Position numbers and translations under genes: made by a program
Assembly: GCA_009731375.1 (NCBI GenBank)
Contig: BJOX01000152.1
Location: 426,341-477,197 of the forward strand
DNA length: 50,857 nucleotides
Origin: Paulinella micropora
Taxonomy: Eukaryota > Cercozoa > Imbricatea > Euglyphida
Reading direction: 5' to 3'
Shown: positions 7,161 through 15,100 of the stretch, one piece after another
Layout of the letters: each line of letters starts with the position of its first letter
Position numbering within the stretch: the first letter of the stretch is position 1
Notes under the pieces: model-generated
Seen by the model: only the letters and a program-made list of their open reading frames with translations
What the model was told of the DNA's origin: nothing
Database searches by the model: none

Positions 7161-9347
7161 ATGATGGACACGTTACATGCCACGGAACGGAAAGAGATCC
7201 CGAAGCCGGAAGTCAAGGTAGCGCCGGGCCATGGCGAGCTCGCCGCCTGGGGCAAGAAGGCCGGGGTGCCCCTGGCCCAAGGGCTGCCGGCCGTCAAGTT
7301 TACTACCGCGGTCTGGCGCAAGTACCGGTGGTCGTTTGTGGCGGGCCTCGACAAGCTCGCGAAGCTCTCGGCCAAGCAGTACCAGGCGCTGCTGGGCAGG
7401 GTCCGCCTGTCCGCCCTCGGCCTGGACGCCTCGCGCTTCGAGCGCTCGGCCGAGCTGGAGGCCGTGATTGCCTTTTGGACGGAGCACTGGGGCGACTACT
7501 TCATTTTCCCCAAGAACAACAAGATGCGCGTGGGCGATTTCCTCCGGAAGACCCACTCCGACCTGCAGGGCACCTTTTTCACTTCGAACAAGGGAGGGCT
7601 GGCGGCCTTCAAGGTGAGCGACGACCTCCGCCGGCTGCCCGCCGGCAACGACTGGGAGGGCGGCGAGCTGACGTTCAGGCAGGCCCTCTACGGCCCGCAC
7701 GAGGGCTCGGTCGAAGGCTGCGACGGCAACACGAAACCGCTCCGCGACTGCCTGCTCGCGCACTGCAAGATGTTCTTGCGCTATCCCAACGACATTTTCG
7801 ACTACGCGAAAGTGCTCAACGACCTCGTGGATGCCGTTTGTCCCGGCGCCAAGACCAGGCACGACAGCTACACCGAGTTCCGGAACTGGCTGTTCGGCGG
7901 CGAGGACGCCAAGGGCAACCTGCAGACTCCGTTCGGGCTGGAGGTCGCGCGCTTCTTGCTGCAGAACGGGCTGTTCAGCGACCCGAACATGAGCTCCGGC
8001 ACGGCGAAAAGAACCAAAGAAAACCGGACCGAGAAGATGGAGCACCAGCACGCCATCCACGAGGACACGTGGCTCGCGTGGCTGGACTCGCTGTACCAGG
8101 CCCTGCTGGCGGAGAGCGCGGGCGTGCACCAGGCCCCCGACTCGCCGTTTTTGCCTACCGTCGACAGGCCACTGTGGGGGCTGGAGGCGGTTTTCCTGAT
8201 GGCCGCGCTGGGCATGCGAGGGATAGAAGTGGCCAAGTTCTCTGACTTGGGCGCGCTGGACGAAAAGCAGCAACAGGACAGGGTCTTCTCCAGCATCGCG
8301 CTCAGCCGCCACGTCTCGCAGATCGGCCAAGCCAAGAAGGGCTGGCTGACCTACGACCCGCCGGAAGACGACGGTGGCGAGTGGACGCTGGCGGCCGTGC
8401 CGAAGCCCATCGGCCTGCTGACCGCCGACACCAACGGCATCCTGCAGATCTTTGGGCACATGCGCAAGCTGATTGACACCCACCTCGAGTACCGCGCACA
8501 GCACTCGGGCGGCCAGAAGCTCAAGCAGGCCGACCGCCCGCCGTCCGACTACACTTCGACCGCCGACCTGCCGCCGCCGCAGCAGCAGCAGCAACAGCCC
8601 AAGCAGAAAAAGCAAAAGACGGCCGCCGTCTCTGCCTGGGCCAAGCGAGTTCTGGACCGGCCCGACGGCACGAGCGCCATTGCCGCGCTAGGCAACGCCG
8701 AGGCCATGACCGTGCTGAACGGCGCGGGGCTGGAAAAATGCTTCGACTACCTCATGGAACACTACTCTAAATTTACGGGCAAGATCGACAAGCCCCTGCC
8801 GAACAAGCACATGCTGCGAGCGCTGTACGGTGAAGTGGCCTACGCGCTGTACGGCGAGGGCTCCCTGGTCTCCAGGCCGCTGTTCTTGTCTCGAGTGCTG
8901 GCGCACGCGAACCAGGACCTGAACTCGCAGCTTTTCTACCAGCAGGTCTTCCTCGTCAGGCGGGAAACACCGCTGCTCGACACCGTGACGGACGTGAACG
9001 TCAAGAAACTGATCCAGGACCTGATGCTGCAGTCGAGCCAGCTGGCGGCCCAGTACCGGGAGGCACTGGGCGCCGTGCCGCGGCCCGCGGTGCCACCGCC
9101 ACCACCGGCCGCTGCCGGGCAGCGCGAGTCCAAGCACGAGGCCCTCAAGCGCCGGGCCCTGGCCTTTTTCAACTTGCACAAGGCAGAGAACCTGGCCAAG
9201 CTCAGGGACCCGGCGTTCTGGCGCGGGCCGCACCAGCACACTTTTCCGGTCGCCCCGGCCACCCGGTTCGCCGGCCTGGTCAGCGACCTACTGGACAGGT
9301 CGGTGCCACCGGAACAATTGAGCACAATGTTTGCCGAACTGATTTAA
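7161..9347 (+). CDS. Tyrosine recombinase, protelomerase (telomere resolvase)-like
   Basis: The 728-residue protein has the tyrosine-recombinase catalytic constellation: R353 in AALGMRGIEV, lysines at 392-393 in a possible beta-hairpin, H550 and R553 in KHMLRALYGEVAY, H582 in RVLAHANQD, and Y593 in LFYQQV, 11 residues after H582. The length, large N-terminal region and H-x2-LR-x-LY context resemble TelN/TelK-type protelomerases more than short phage integrases. Those enzymes resolve replicated telomere palindromes into covalently closed hairpin ends. Residues about 440-500 are a glutamine/proline/lysine-rich insert. I chose ATG 7161; earlier in-frame codons overlap VLTF3. Family assignment is from motifs only. 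An integrase role is the main alternative. A candidate palindromic target lies at 38,101-38,166. Confidence 0.7.
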   Translation: MMDTLHATERKEIPKPEVKVAPGHGELAAWGKKAGVPLAQGLPAVKFTTAVWRKYRWSFVAGLDKLAKLSAKQYQALLGRVRLSALGLDASRFERSAELEAVIAFWTEHWGDYFIFPKNNKMRVGDFLRKTHSDLQGTFFTSNKGGLAAFKVSDDLRRLPAGNDWEGGELTFRQALYGPHEGSVEGCDGNTKPLRDCLLAHCKMFLRYPNDIFDYAKVLNDLVDAVCPGAKTRHDSYTEFRNWLFGGEDAKGNLQTPFGLEVARFLLQNGLFSDPNMSSGTAKRTKENRTEKMEHQHAIHEDTWLAWLDSLYQALLAESAGVHQAPDSPFLPTVDRPLWGLEAVFLMAALGMRGIEVAKFSDLGALDEKQQQDRVFSSIALSRHVSQIGQAKKGWLTYDPPEDDGGEWTLAAVPKPIGLLTADTNGILQIFGHMRKLIDTHLEYRAQHSGGQKLKQADRPPSDYTSTADLPPPQQQQQQPKQKKQKTAAVSAWAKRVLDRPDGTSAIAALGNAEAMTVLNGAGLEKCFDYLMEHYSKFTGKIDKPLPNKHMLRALYGEVAYALYGEGSLVSRPLFLSRVLAHANQDLNSQLFYQQVFLVRRETPLLDTVTDVNVKKLIQDLMLQSSQLAAQYREALGAVPRPAVPPPPPAAAGQRESKHEALKRRALAFFNLHKAENLAKLRDPAFWRGPHQHTFPVAPATRFAGLVSDLLDRSVPPEQLSTMFAELI

Positions 9348-9350
9348 ATC
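9341..9350 (+). promoter_or_regulatory. GATTTAAATC palindrome before the 9449 gene
   Basis: The motif overlaps the TAA of the recombinase gene and lies 99 bases before the ATG at 9449. It is the rightmost complete GATTTAAATC copy that I found. Confidence 0.45.
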
Positions 9351-9448
9351 GGATGGACCCGGCGCTTTTTCTAGAACATTCTGGCCCCACTTGTCCGTTA
9401 CTTTTTTACTCATCGTGACCAGCTCACAATTCGTCCCGGAGCCAAGAC

Positions 9449-10039
9449 ATGACGACCGTCAGAACTACACAATGGGGTGAGGTGTCACTGGTGGACGCCG
9501 TCCACCAGAAATATCCTACGTGGGACCGCAACCGCTGCGCCGCCCGGGTAAAACGGCATCTGCAGCTCCATCCATACAAACTAGAAAACATGAAACGCCA
9601 CGTCTTCAAGAACCGCGGAGGGCGCAAGGACGGGACATGGGTCGCAAGCCCGGCCGCGGCGGCGGAGATTGTAGACAGCCTGGTGCACGATTTTGGCCGC
9701 AAAACACGGTCAGCCCCTGGGACAGTCCTCCGGCCGCGAAATCAGCCCCTTGTAGAAGTTATCCCCGCTCTCGCGCGCAATGGCGAGTGCATCGTCGACG
9801 CTGCGACAATTTTGGCTGAGCTGGGACCAGACACAACAGAAACCCTCCTCCCGGCTGCGAACGAGACACAAACTACAGTTGCGGTCCTGGCCGAAATTGA
9901 GGCATGGGGACCTCCCTTGTCGCCCCTGCCCGAATACCAGTTCTGCGGGAGCGAAGAAGAGCCACTTGCAGATCAAGGACAGCATGACGAAGACGGCTGG
10001 GTTGACTTGTCCGAAGGTTACGTACACAAGTTTTTTTAA
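9449..10039 (+). CDS. KilA-N/BRO-like DNA-binding protein (tentative)
   Basis: The 196-residue product has an N-terminal domain, residues about 8-90, with the pattern VSLVDAVHQK, then RCAARVKRHL, RKDGTW and AAEIVDSLVHDFGRK. It aligns by eye with the domain at the start of the 22,875-23,951 protein (FSVVDAITAF, IYARLKEQ, KLLQVLALVPGERAK). Both resemble KilA-N/BRO-type DNA-binding domains common in large DNA viruses. The C-terminal half is acidic and unassigned (GSEEEPLADQGQHDEDGW). It converges on the F-box gene with one base between the stops. Confidence 0.55.
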   Translation: MTTVRTTQWGEVSLVDAVHQKYPTWDRNRCAARVKRHLQLHPYKLENMKRHVFKNRGGRKDGTWVASPAAAAEIVDSLVHDFGRKTRSAPGTVLRPRNQPLVEVIPALARNGECIVDAATILAELGPDTTETLLPAANETQTTVAVLAEIEAWGPPLSPLPEYQFCGSEEEPLADQGQHDEDGWVDLSEGYVHKFF

Positions 10040-10040
10040 A

Positions 10041-10631
10041 TCAGTCGTGCGTTGTATAATAAAGATTGGCATTGAAACGAGGCAGAAAGCGCAGGCCGGT
10101 CTCGAACGCCCCGGCCTGCCACAGGAAACGCTGCCACTTATTGGGCTGGACTACTTCCCACCCACTGTTCCGGTAGGCCTCTAGAAAATGATACACCGGT
10201 ACGTAGGACAGCACGACTACCTGTTCACGCCTGTTCCGCCTGGTAGGGTAAGAAGTCCGGCCCAGGGCCCTGACTGCCTCTACAAGCGTCACCAGCTCGT
10301 GACGGTGCTTGGCACAAAAGTGCTCGGCGCACAAGTTCTGTGAGTAAATCGGCAACAGGCACTCGAAGCAGATCTTGTCTGCCTTCTTTTCGACTCGCGC
10401 CAGCAACATGTTGATGTTCTTGATCTTGAACGTAAACGCGGCGTTCAGCAGGCGGCGCAGGCCCTCGAAATCTGTGCCCGCTTTAGCCACGGCCTTGCGC
10501 CGCTTCCGTGGCCTGGGGCGGATGAAGCAGTTTGTGTGGCCCCGGAGGTAGACCACCGTGCGTGCCAGTTCGCCCGGGCCGAGCCACGACAGGACTTCCG
10601 TTAGCAAGTCGCCGGGCAGACGCTCTAGCAT
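10041..10631 (-). CDS. F-box protein with a zinc-binding segment
   Basis: The 196-residue protein opens with a clear F-box, MLERLPGDLLTEVLSWLGP (residues 1-25). Such a motif binds SKP1 and recruits SCF ubiquitin ligases. A putative zinc site follows at C88-x2-C91-x9-C101-x2-H104-x-C106-x2-H109. The basic stretch RPRPRKRRK near residue 40 may be a nuclear signal. In viruses such proteins usually redirect host ubiquitination; the substrate here is unknown. It is in tandem with the packaging ATPase on the minus strand and has a late-type promoter motif 15 bases upstream. Confidence 0.75.
   Translation of the reverse strand: MLERLPGDLLTEVLSWLGPGELARTVVYLRGHTNCFIRPRPRKRRKAVAKAGTDFEGLRRLLNAAFTFKIKNINMLLARVEKKADKICFECLLPIYSQNLCAEHFCAKHRHELVTLVEAVRALGRTSYPTRRNRREQVVVLSYVPVYHFLEAYRNSGWEVVQPNKWQRFLWQAGAFETGLRFLPRFNANLYYTTHD
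10058..10063 (+). terminator. AATAAA polyadenylation-type signal
   Basis: The hexamer lies about 19 bases after the stop of the 9449-10039 gene and inside the last codons of the opposing F-box gene. Confidence 0.35.
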
Positions 10632-10646
10632 TTTATAACTATACTA

Positions 10647-10665
10647 GGCCACAAGAATAAAAAAA
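10647..10665 (-). promoter_or_regulatory. Late-type promoter motif before the F-box gene
   Basis: On the minus strand this reads TTTTTTTATTCTTGTGGCC, 15 bases before the ATG. It matches the A/T tract plus TCTGGTGGC-like core seen before capsid and structural genes. Confidence 0.45.
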
Positions 10666-10670
10666 GGGTG

Positions 10671-12053
10671 CTACATCCGGGCTAACAGCCTCTGGCCCGT
10701 CGGCCCGCCCGGGCGCAGGCCCAGGAGCCGCGGAGGAGGAGGCGGCGGCCTCGGCGGCATGCCCAGCGCCGGCCGCTGGTCGACGCGCCTCACCATGCTG
10801 GGCGTGCGGTACGGGTGCATGCGGTGGTTTGGGTCGTTGGCGTAGACGTAGCCGTACACCGGCGGCCGCGGCGGCGGCGCCTGTTGCTCGCGCCAGCGCG
10901 CCTCGGCGGCTGCCTCGGCGTCCTTGCCAAACGCCACCATCTCCCGCAGCTTTTGCTTGTCCTTCTGGGCCAGGCTCTTGCCCTTGCGCAGGCGGCTCTT
11001 GGCCGCGTCGGCGTAGTGCATCATTTTCTGCAGGGCCGCGTGGTCTCCGCGCGACAGGTTCAGGTTCTTGGGCACCCAGCTCGGCGCGCGCCACGCGAGC
11101 TGGGCCAAGCGCAGTTCCTTGGTGAGCTCGTCCTTGCTCGGCTCCTTGGGCTTGTCGGGGCCCTTGAGCATGACCTCCCCGTCCGGAAGCGATGGCGGCG
11201 CCAGCCACGACATGTAGTTGTGTTCGAGCTTGTCTACTCGTTCGCTGTAGACCACGCACGCGTGCTTGGTGCCTGTCACTTCGGGGTCAGTGGCCTGCGC
11301 CAAGTGCCGGAAAAACGACTTCTTGTCCATCATTTGCCCGTAGTTCTCCCATAACGAATTAAGCGTCTTGTGGTTCTTGCTCAAAAACATGACTGTAAAA
11401 GACGTTTGCTCACGCATGATTGGAGAAACGCTCTGGCGGCCGGTCAGGTACTGGACGGCCACGAAGATTGAGATGTTGTAGTGCCTGTAAGTCCCAATGA
11501 AGTTGCTCATCCATCCATCCTGTGTATTGAGTATCCCGACGAGGTCGTCGAAGACGAGGAAACTAGGTTCGAGGTAGCCTTGCTGCTGGTAGCGCCTTTT
11601 CAAGTTGTCCACGTACTGCACCAAAACGTCCTTGTTGAAGCCTTCGTACACCCGCACGTGCTGCTCCGACGCCCAGTGGAAGCGATAGGAGTGCTTGAAC
11701 TTGGTGCGAACCATCACGAGCCCGAACTGGAACGCTCCCTTTTTGCGGAGGCACATCGAGTACAGTAACCAGCGCAAGAAATGGGTCTTACCTCTCTCGC
11801 TCTTACCGACCAGCACGAAAAGCTGGCCGGCCGTCGGGTCCTTGGGGTAGAAGTACTCGACGTTGCGCGAGAGCTGTTCCGGGTCCTCCGGCAGTTCTTC
11901 TTCTTCCTTCTCGTCCTTCTTCTTCTTTTTCTTTTTGGACTTCTTCTCCTTTTGTTTCTGGATGTACTCGTCTATCTTTTCCTCGATCGGTTCTTCTTCC
12001 TCCGCGTCGTTTGGCGCTGGCAGGGCGCCCACCGGGCCGGCATTGTCGTCCAT
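10671..12053 (-). CDS. A32-like genome packaging ATPase (FtsK/HerA superfamily)
   Basis: The 460-residue ATPase would drive DNA into the capsid. Walker A is GKSERGKT (residues 83-90), Walker B is SFLVFDD (164-170), and a sensor-like glutamine lies in FVAVQYL (197-203). The N-terminus has an acidic/lysine-rich stretch (residues 17-55), and the C-terminus is proline-rich (PPPPPPRLL). The core length fits A32-type ATPases, and the tails are extra. I chose ATG 12053. The frame stays open further upstream, but that region is antisense to the coiled-coil gene and has repetitive shadow coding. It is divergent from the 12135 gene. Confidence 0.9.
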   Translation of the reverse strand: MDDNAGPVGALPAPNDAEEEEPIEEKIDEYIQKQKEKKSKKKKKKKDEKEEEELPEDPEQLSRNVEYFYPKDPTAGQLFVLVGKSERGKTHFLRWLLYSMCLRKKGAFQFGLVMVRTKFKHSYRFHWASEQHVRVYEGFNKDVLVQYVDNLKRRYQQQGYLEPSFLVFDDLVGILNTQDGWMSNFIGTYRHYNISIFVAVQYLTGRQSVSPIMREQTSFTVMFLSKNHKTLNSLWENYGQMMDKKSFFRHLAQATDPEVTGTKHACVVYSERVDKLEHNYMSWLAPPSLPDGEVMLKGPDKPKEPSKDELTKELRLAQLAWRAPSWVPKNLNLSRGDHAALQKMMHYADAAKSRLRKGKSLAQKDKQKLREMVAFGKDAEAAAEARWREQQAPPPRPPVYGYVYANDPNHRMHPYRTPSMVRRVDQRPALGMPPRPPPPPPRLLGLRPGGPTGQRLLARM

Positions 12054-12094
12054 GGACCCCTTTTTCAAATGTCGTTGAGCGGCAATTAAATTTT

Positions 12095-12110
12095 TTTTAT
12101 TGTCTGGTGC
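12095..12110 (+). promoter_or_regulatory. Late-type promoter motif before the coiled-coil gene
   Basis: TTTTATTGTCTGGTGC lies 24 bases before the ATG at 12135. The same TTTTATT-N-TCTGGT string recurs at 17,160 and 19,920. Confidence 0.5.
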
Positions 12111-12134
12111 TAGTTTTGTAAAACAAAGGGGGGA

Positions 12135-15100
12135 ATGCCTCCCTCTTTCTACACCACGGCGCCATGGATGCGCCGGGAAGACAAGGAGAGCCTGTCGCGC
12201 AAGCTGACCAAAACACGCAAGCCGTCCTGGGTCGACAACAAGCCCGTTGTCCGCGGCAAACGAGCAGGGCCCACGGGCTATGCTGGCCAGACCGACAAAC
12301 AAAGGGCCCAGAAGACCCGCGACATCATGAAGTGGGTAAACCCCGAACTGCACCAGGCGCTGGGCATCCTGGAACCGCCCTCCCCGCCGCGCCCTGCCTC
12401 GCCTCCGCCACCGCGCTCGCGTTCTGCCTCGCCGCCACCACCGCGCTCGCGTTCCGCCTCGCCGCCACCACCGCGCTCGCGCTCCGCCTCGCCGCGCGGC
12501 CGCGGCGGTGGCGGCAGCGAGGACGAAGGCGGCGGCGGCGGCGGTGGCGGTAGCGAGGACGAAGGCGGTGGCGGCGGCGGTGGCGGCAGCGAGGACGAAG
12601 GCGGTGGCGGCGGCGGCGACGAGGACGAAGGCGGTGGCGGCAGCGGCGACGAGGACAAAGGCAGCGAGATCAACTGGGACGCGGGTGGTGACGGCGGCGA
12701 AGGCAACGAAGACGGAGACGACGCCCCTCCTCCCGCACGCGCCAACAGCCCGCCGCCAGACGAGCAACCACTCGACGAGCGGCCCGCGTCGCCTGTTGAG
12801 TTTCAGCCAAACGGCGGGGCCCGGCCACTGCCTGACGAGTCGAAGCTTATAGAAGATCTGCGATTGCAGATCAGCCAGCTGGAGAAGATGGTCGACCACA
12901 GTGACGCAACAGTACGCGTACAGGACGCAACGATCGGCCTCTTGGAAGACGATATCGATTCCGCCAAAGCGGCGGTCGCTCTTATGCAAGGGGAGGCAGT
13001 TAACGCCAGAAAACTCGTGGACGCCATGAATGCTCAGTACAAGCAAAAATTGACTGCAGCAGAGGAAGAGGCTGAGAGGCTGAAAAAGCTTTTGGCCGGC
13101 GCTGGCTTGGACGCCGAGAAACGCAGGCAAGCAGAGGCGCGCATCGCGGCCCTCCAACAGGAGAAGGGCGGCTGGCAAGCGCAGATACAAGAGGCAGAGG
13201 AACGCGCCAAAACACTAGCCAGACAAGTCGAAGAAGACAAGGAGTTCGCCGAGAAGCAGCAGACCGCTTTGGCCGAACAGAAGCGACTGAACGAGGAGTT
13301 GGAGAAGAACCAGACCAGCCTGCGCGAGGCCCACGACCGGGCGCTGGCCGAAAAAGACGAAAAGGCCAGAGAGTTACTGGACGCCAGGACAAAGCTGCAG
13401 CAAGAACAGGCGGCCACCAACCAGCGCCTGGAGGAGCTCAAGAGTCAAAGAGAGGAGACAGCGAGAGAACGCAAACGAGCCAACGACCTGGCAGCCTACG
13501 TCGCGCGCCTGGAGGCAACGATCAAGAACAGCGGAAATGACGGCAGGAGGATCGTCGACGTGAGCAACCAGTACCGACAATACACCGAACACCTCACCGC
13601 CGCCGCAAAGGGCCGTATCGACGAAGCAAACAAGAAGATCGCCCAGCTGCAGCAGGCGGGCCAGGGCCTCCAGAACGAATACAATATACTCGCGCAGCGG
13701 ATGGTTATACTGCAGACAGAAAGGGACCACGCACTCGAACTGGCACGCGCAGAAAAGCTGGCCCACGAACGGCTGGAAAAAGTCGCGGACAGTGCAAGAC
13801 AGGAAGCAGCACGGAAGGCGGCAGAGGCCGACAGGGCCGCGCGAGAGGCCGAAGCGGCCAAACAACAGGCAGCCCAGGCCAAGGGCGCTAACGACGAGCT
13901 GCAGCAGAAGGCAGCAGATGCAAAGGAAGCCGAACGGCGGGCTCAGCAGGAGAAACAAGAGGCGGAGCAAAAGGCGTCCAGCGCACAACAGGCGGCCGCG
14001 GGGCTGGCAGCAGAACTCAGGGACAAGAACGCGGCCACGCTCGGGTACAGCGAAGAGAAGATGGAGCTAGAAAGCAAAGCAGAGGAGGCGGAACAAAAGG
14101 CAGAACTCTACCGACAGCAGGCGGCCGAGACAGCGCGCAATGCAGCGGATGCCAGCAGGCAGGTGTTTGAGACAAACCAGAAGCTGCAGGAGATCAACGA
14201 GCGGGCCGCCGCGCTGGATAAGCAGCTACAGGAAGCTGAAAAAGCTTACCAGGGGCTGGAGTCGGACAAGGCGGGCGTAGAGGCCCTACAGAAAAAGGCA
14301 GAGGCCCTGGCCGGCGAGTACTTGGATCAGATTACGCTCAAGGACAGCGAGATCGAGCAGCTACAAGCAGAACTCAAGGAGAGCAACGAGCGTCTGCAGA
14401 CGGCAGAAGGCAACACAGAGGAGGAGAAAGCCAAGAACGCCAGGCTGGCACAAGAACTACAAGAAGCCCATCAACACAACCAAGAGCTCCAAGCGCGGGC
14501 CAGAGAATACAGGCGCAACCGCCAGCTGCTGCTACAGGACCTGCGCCGCAAGGCAGCGGAGATCAAGCAGTTGCAGACCGACTCCAAGCAACAAGCGAGG
14601 CTCGCGCGCGAGCAGAGGGCACTGGCAGAGGCGGCCCTGGAGCAAGTGGCGTCGCTCGGCGCAGAGGCCCAGCGAACTAAGAAAGCGAGCGAGGAGGCCC
14701 GCCACCGGCTGACGAAAGAAAACAAACAAGCCGTACAAGCACTGGAAGAGGCGCTAGCTCGCGAGAGCCTCTTGCAGCAAGACCTGGAGGCTGCTAACAA
14801 GGGTGGAGAAGCGCTGCAACAGCACGTGGACAGCCTGACACGCGAGACCTCACAGCAAGAGATCTCGCTGGCTGAAGCGAGCGAGGCCTACAACAAGCTA
14901 ACCAAACGAGTCGAGAAGCTCCGAGCACAACTGAAAATAAACACGGACACGATCGCGGAAGCGGACGAGACCGTGATGCAGATGGGCCACGAGAGCGAAA
15001 AACAGAGCAAGGAAATCCTCAAACTCAGGAAAGATCTCAAGGGCGCGAAAGACGCTCTGGCTAGAGCACGGGAGGGCAAGAAGGCAGAGACAGCCGCGGC

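Noticed and set aside
7173-8615. 480-residue minus-strand open frame
   Set aside because: It lies antisense to the recombinase gene, is Arg/Leu/Val-rich from GC-rich codons, and has no recognisable motif. It is a mirror-frame artefact.
12054-13190. Long N-terminal extension of the ATPase frame
   Set aside because: The extra residues are antisense to the repeat head of the coiled-coil gene (AAATAFVLAAAT repeats). ATG 12053 fits the promoter spacing and the family core.
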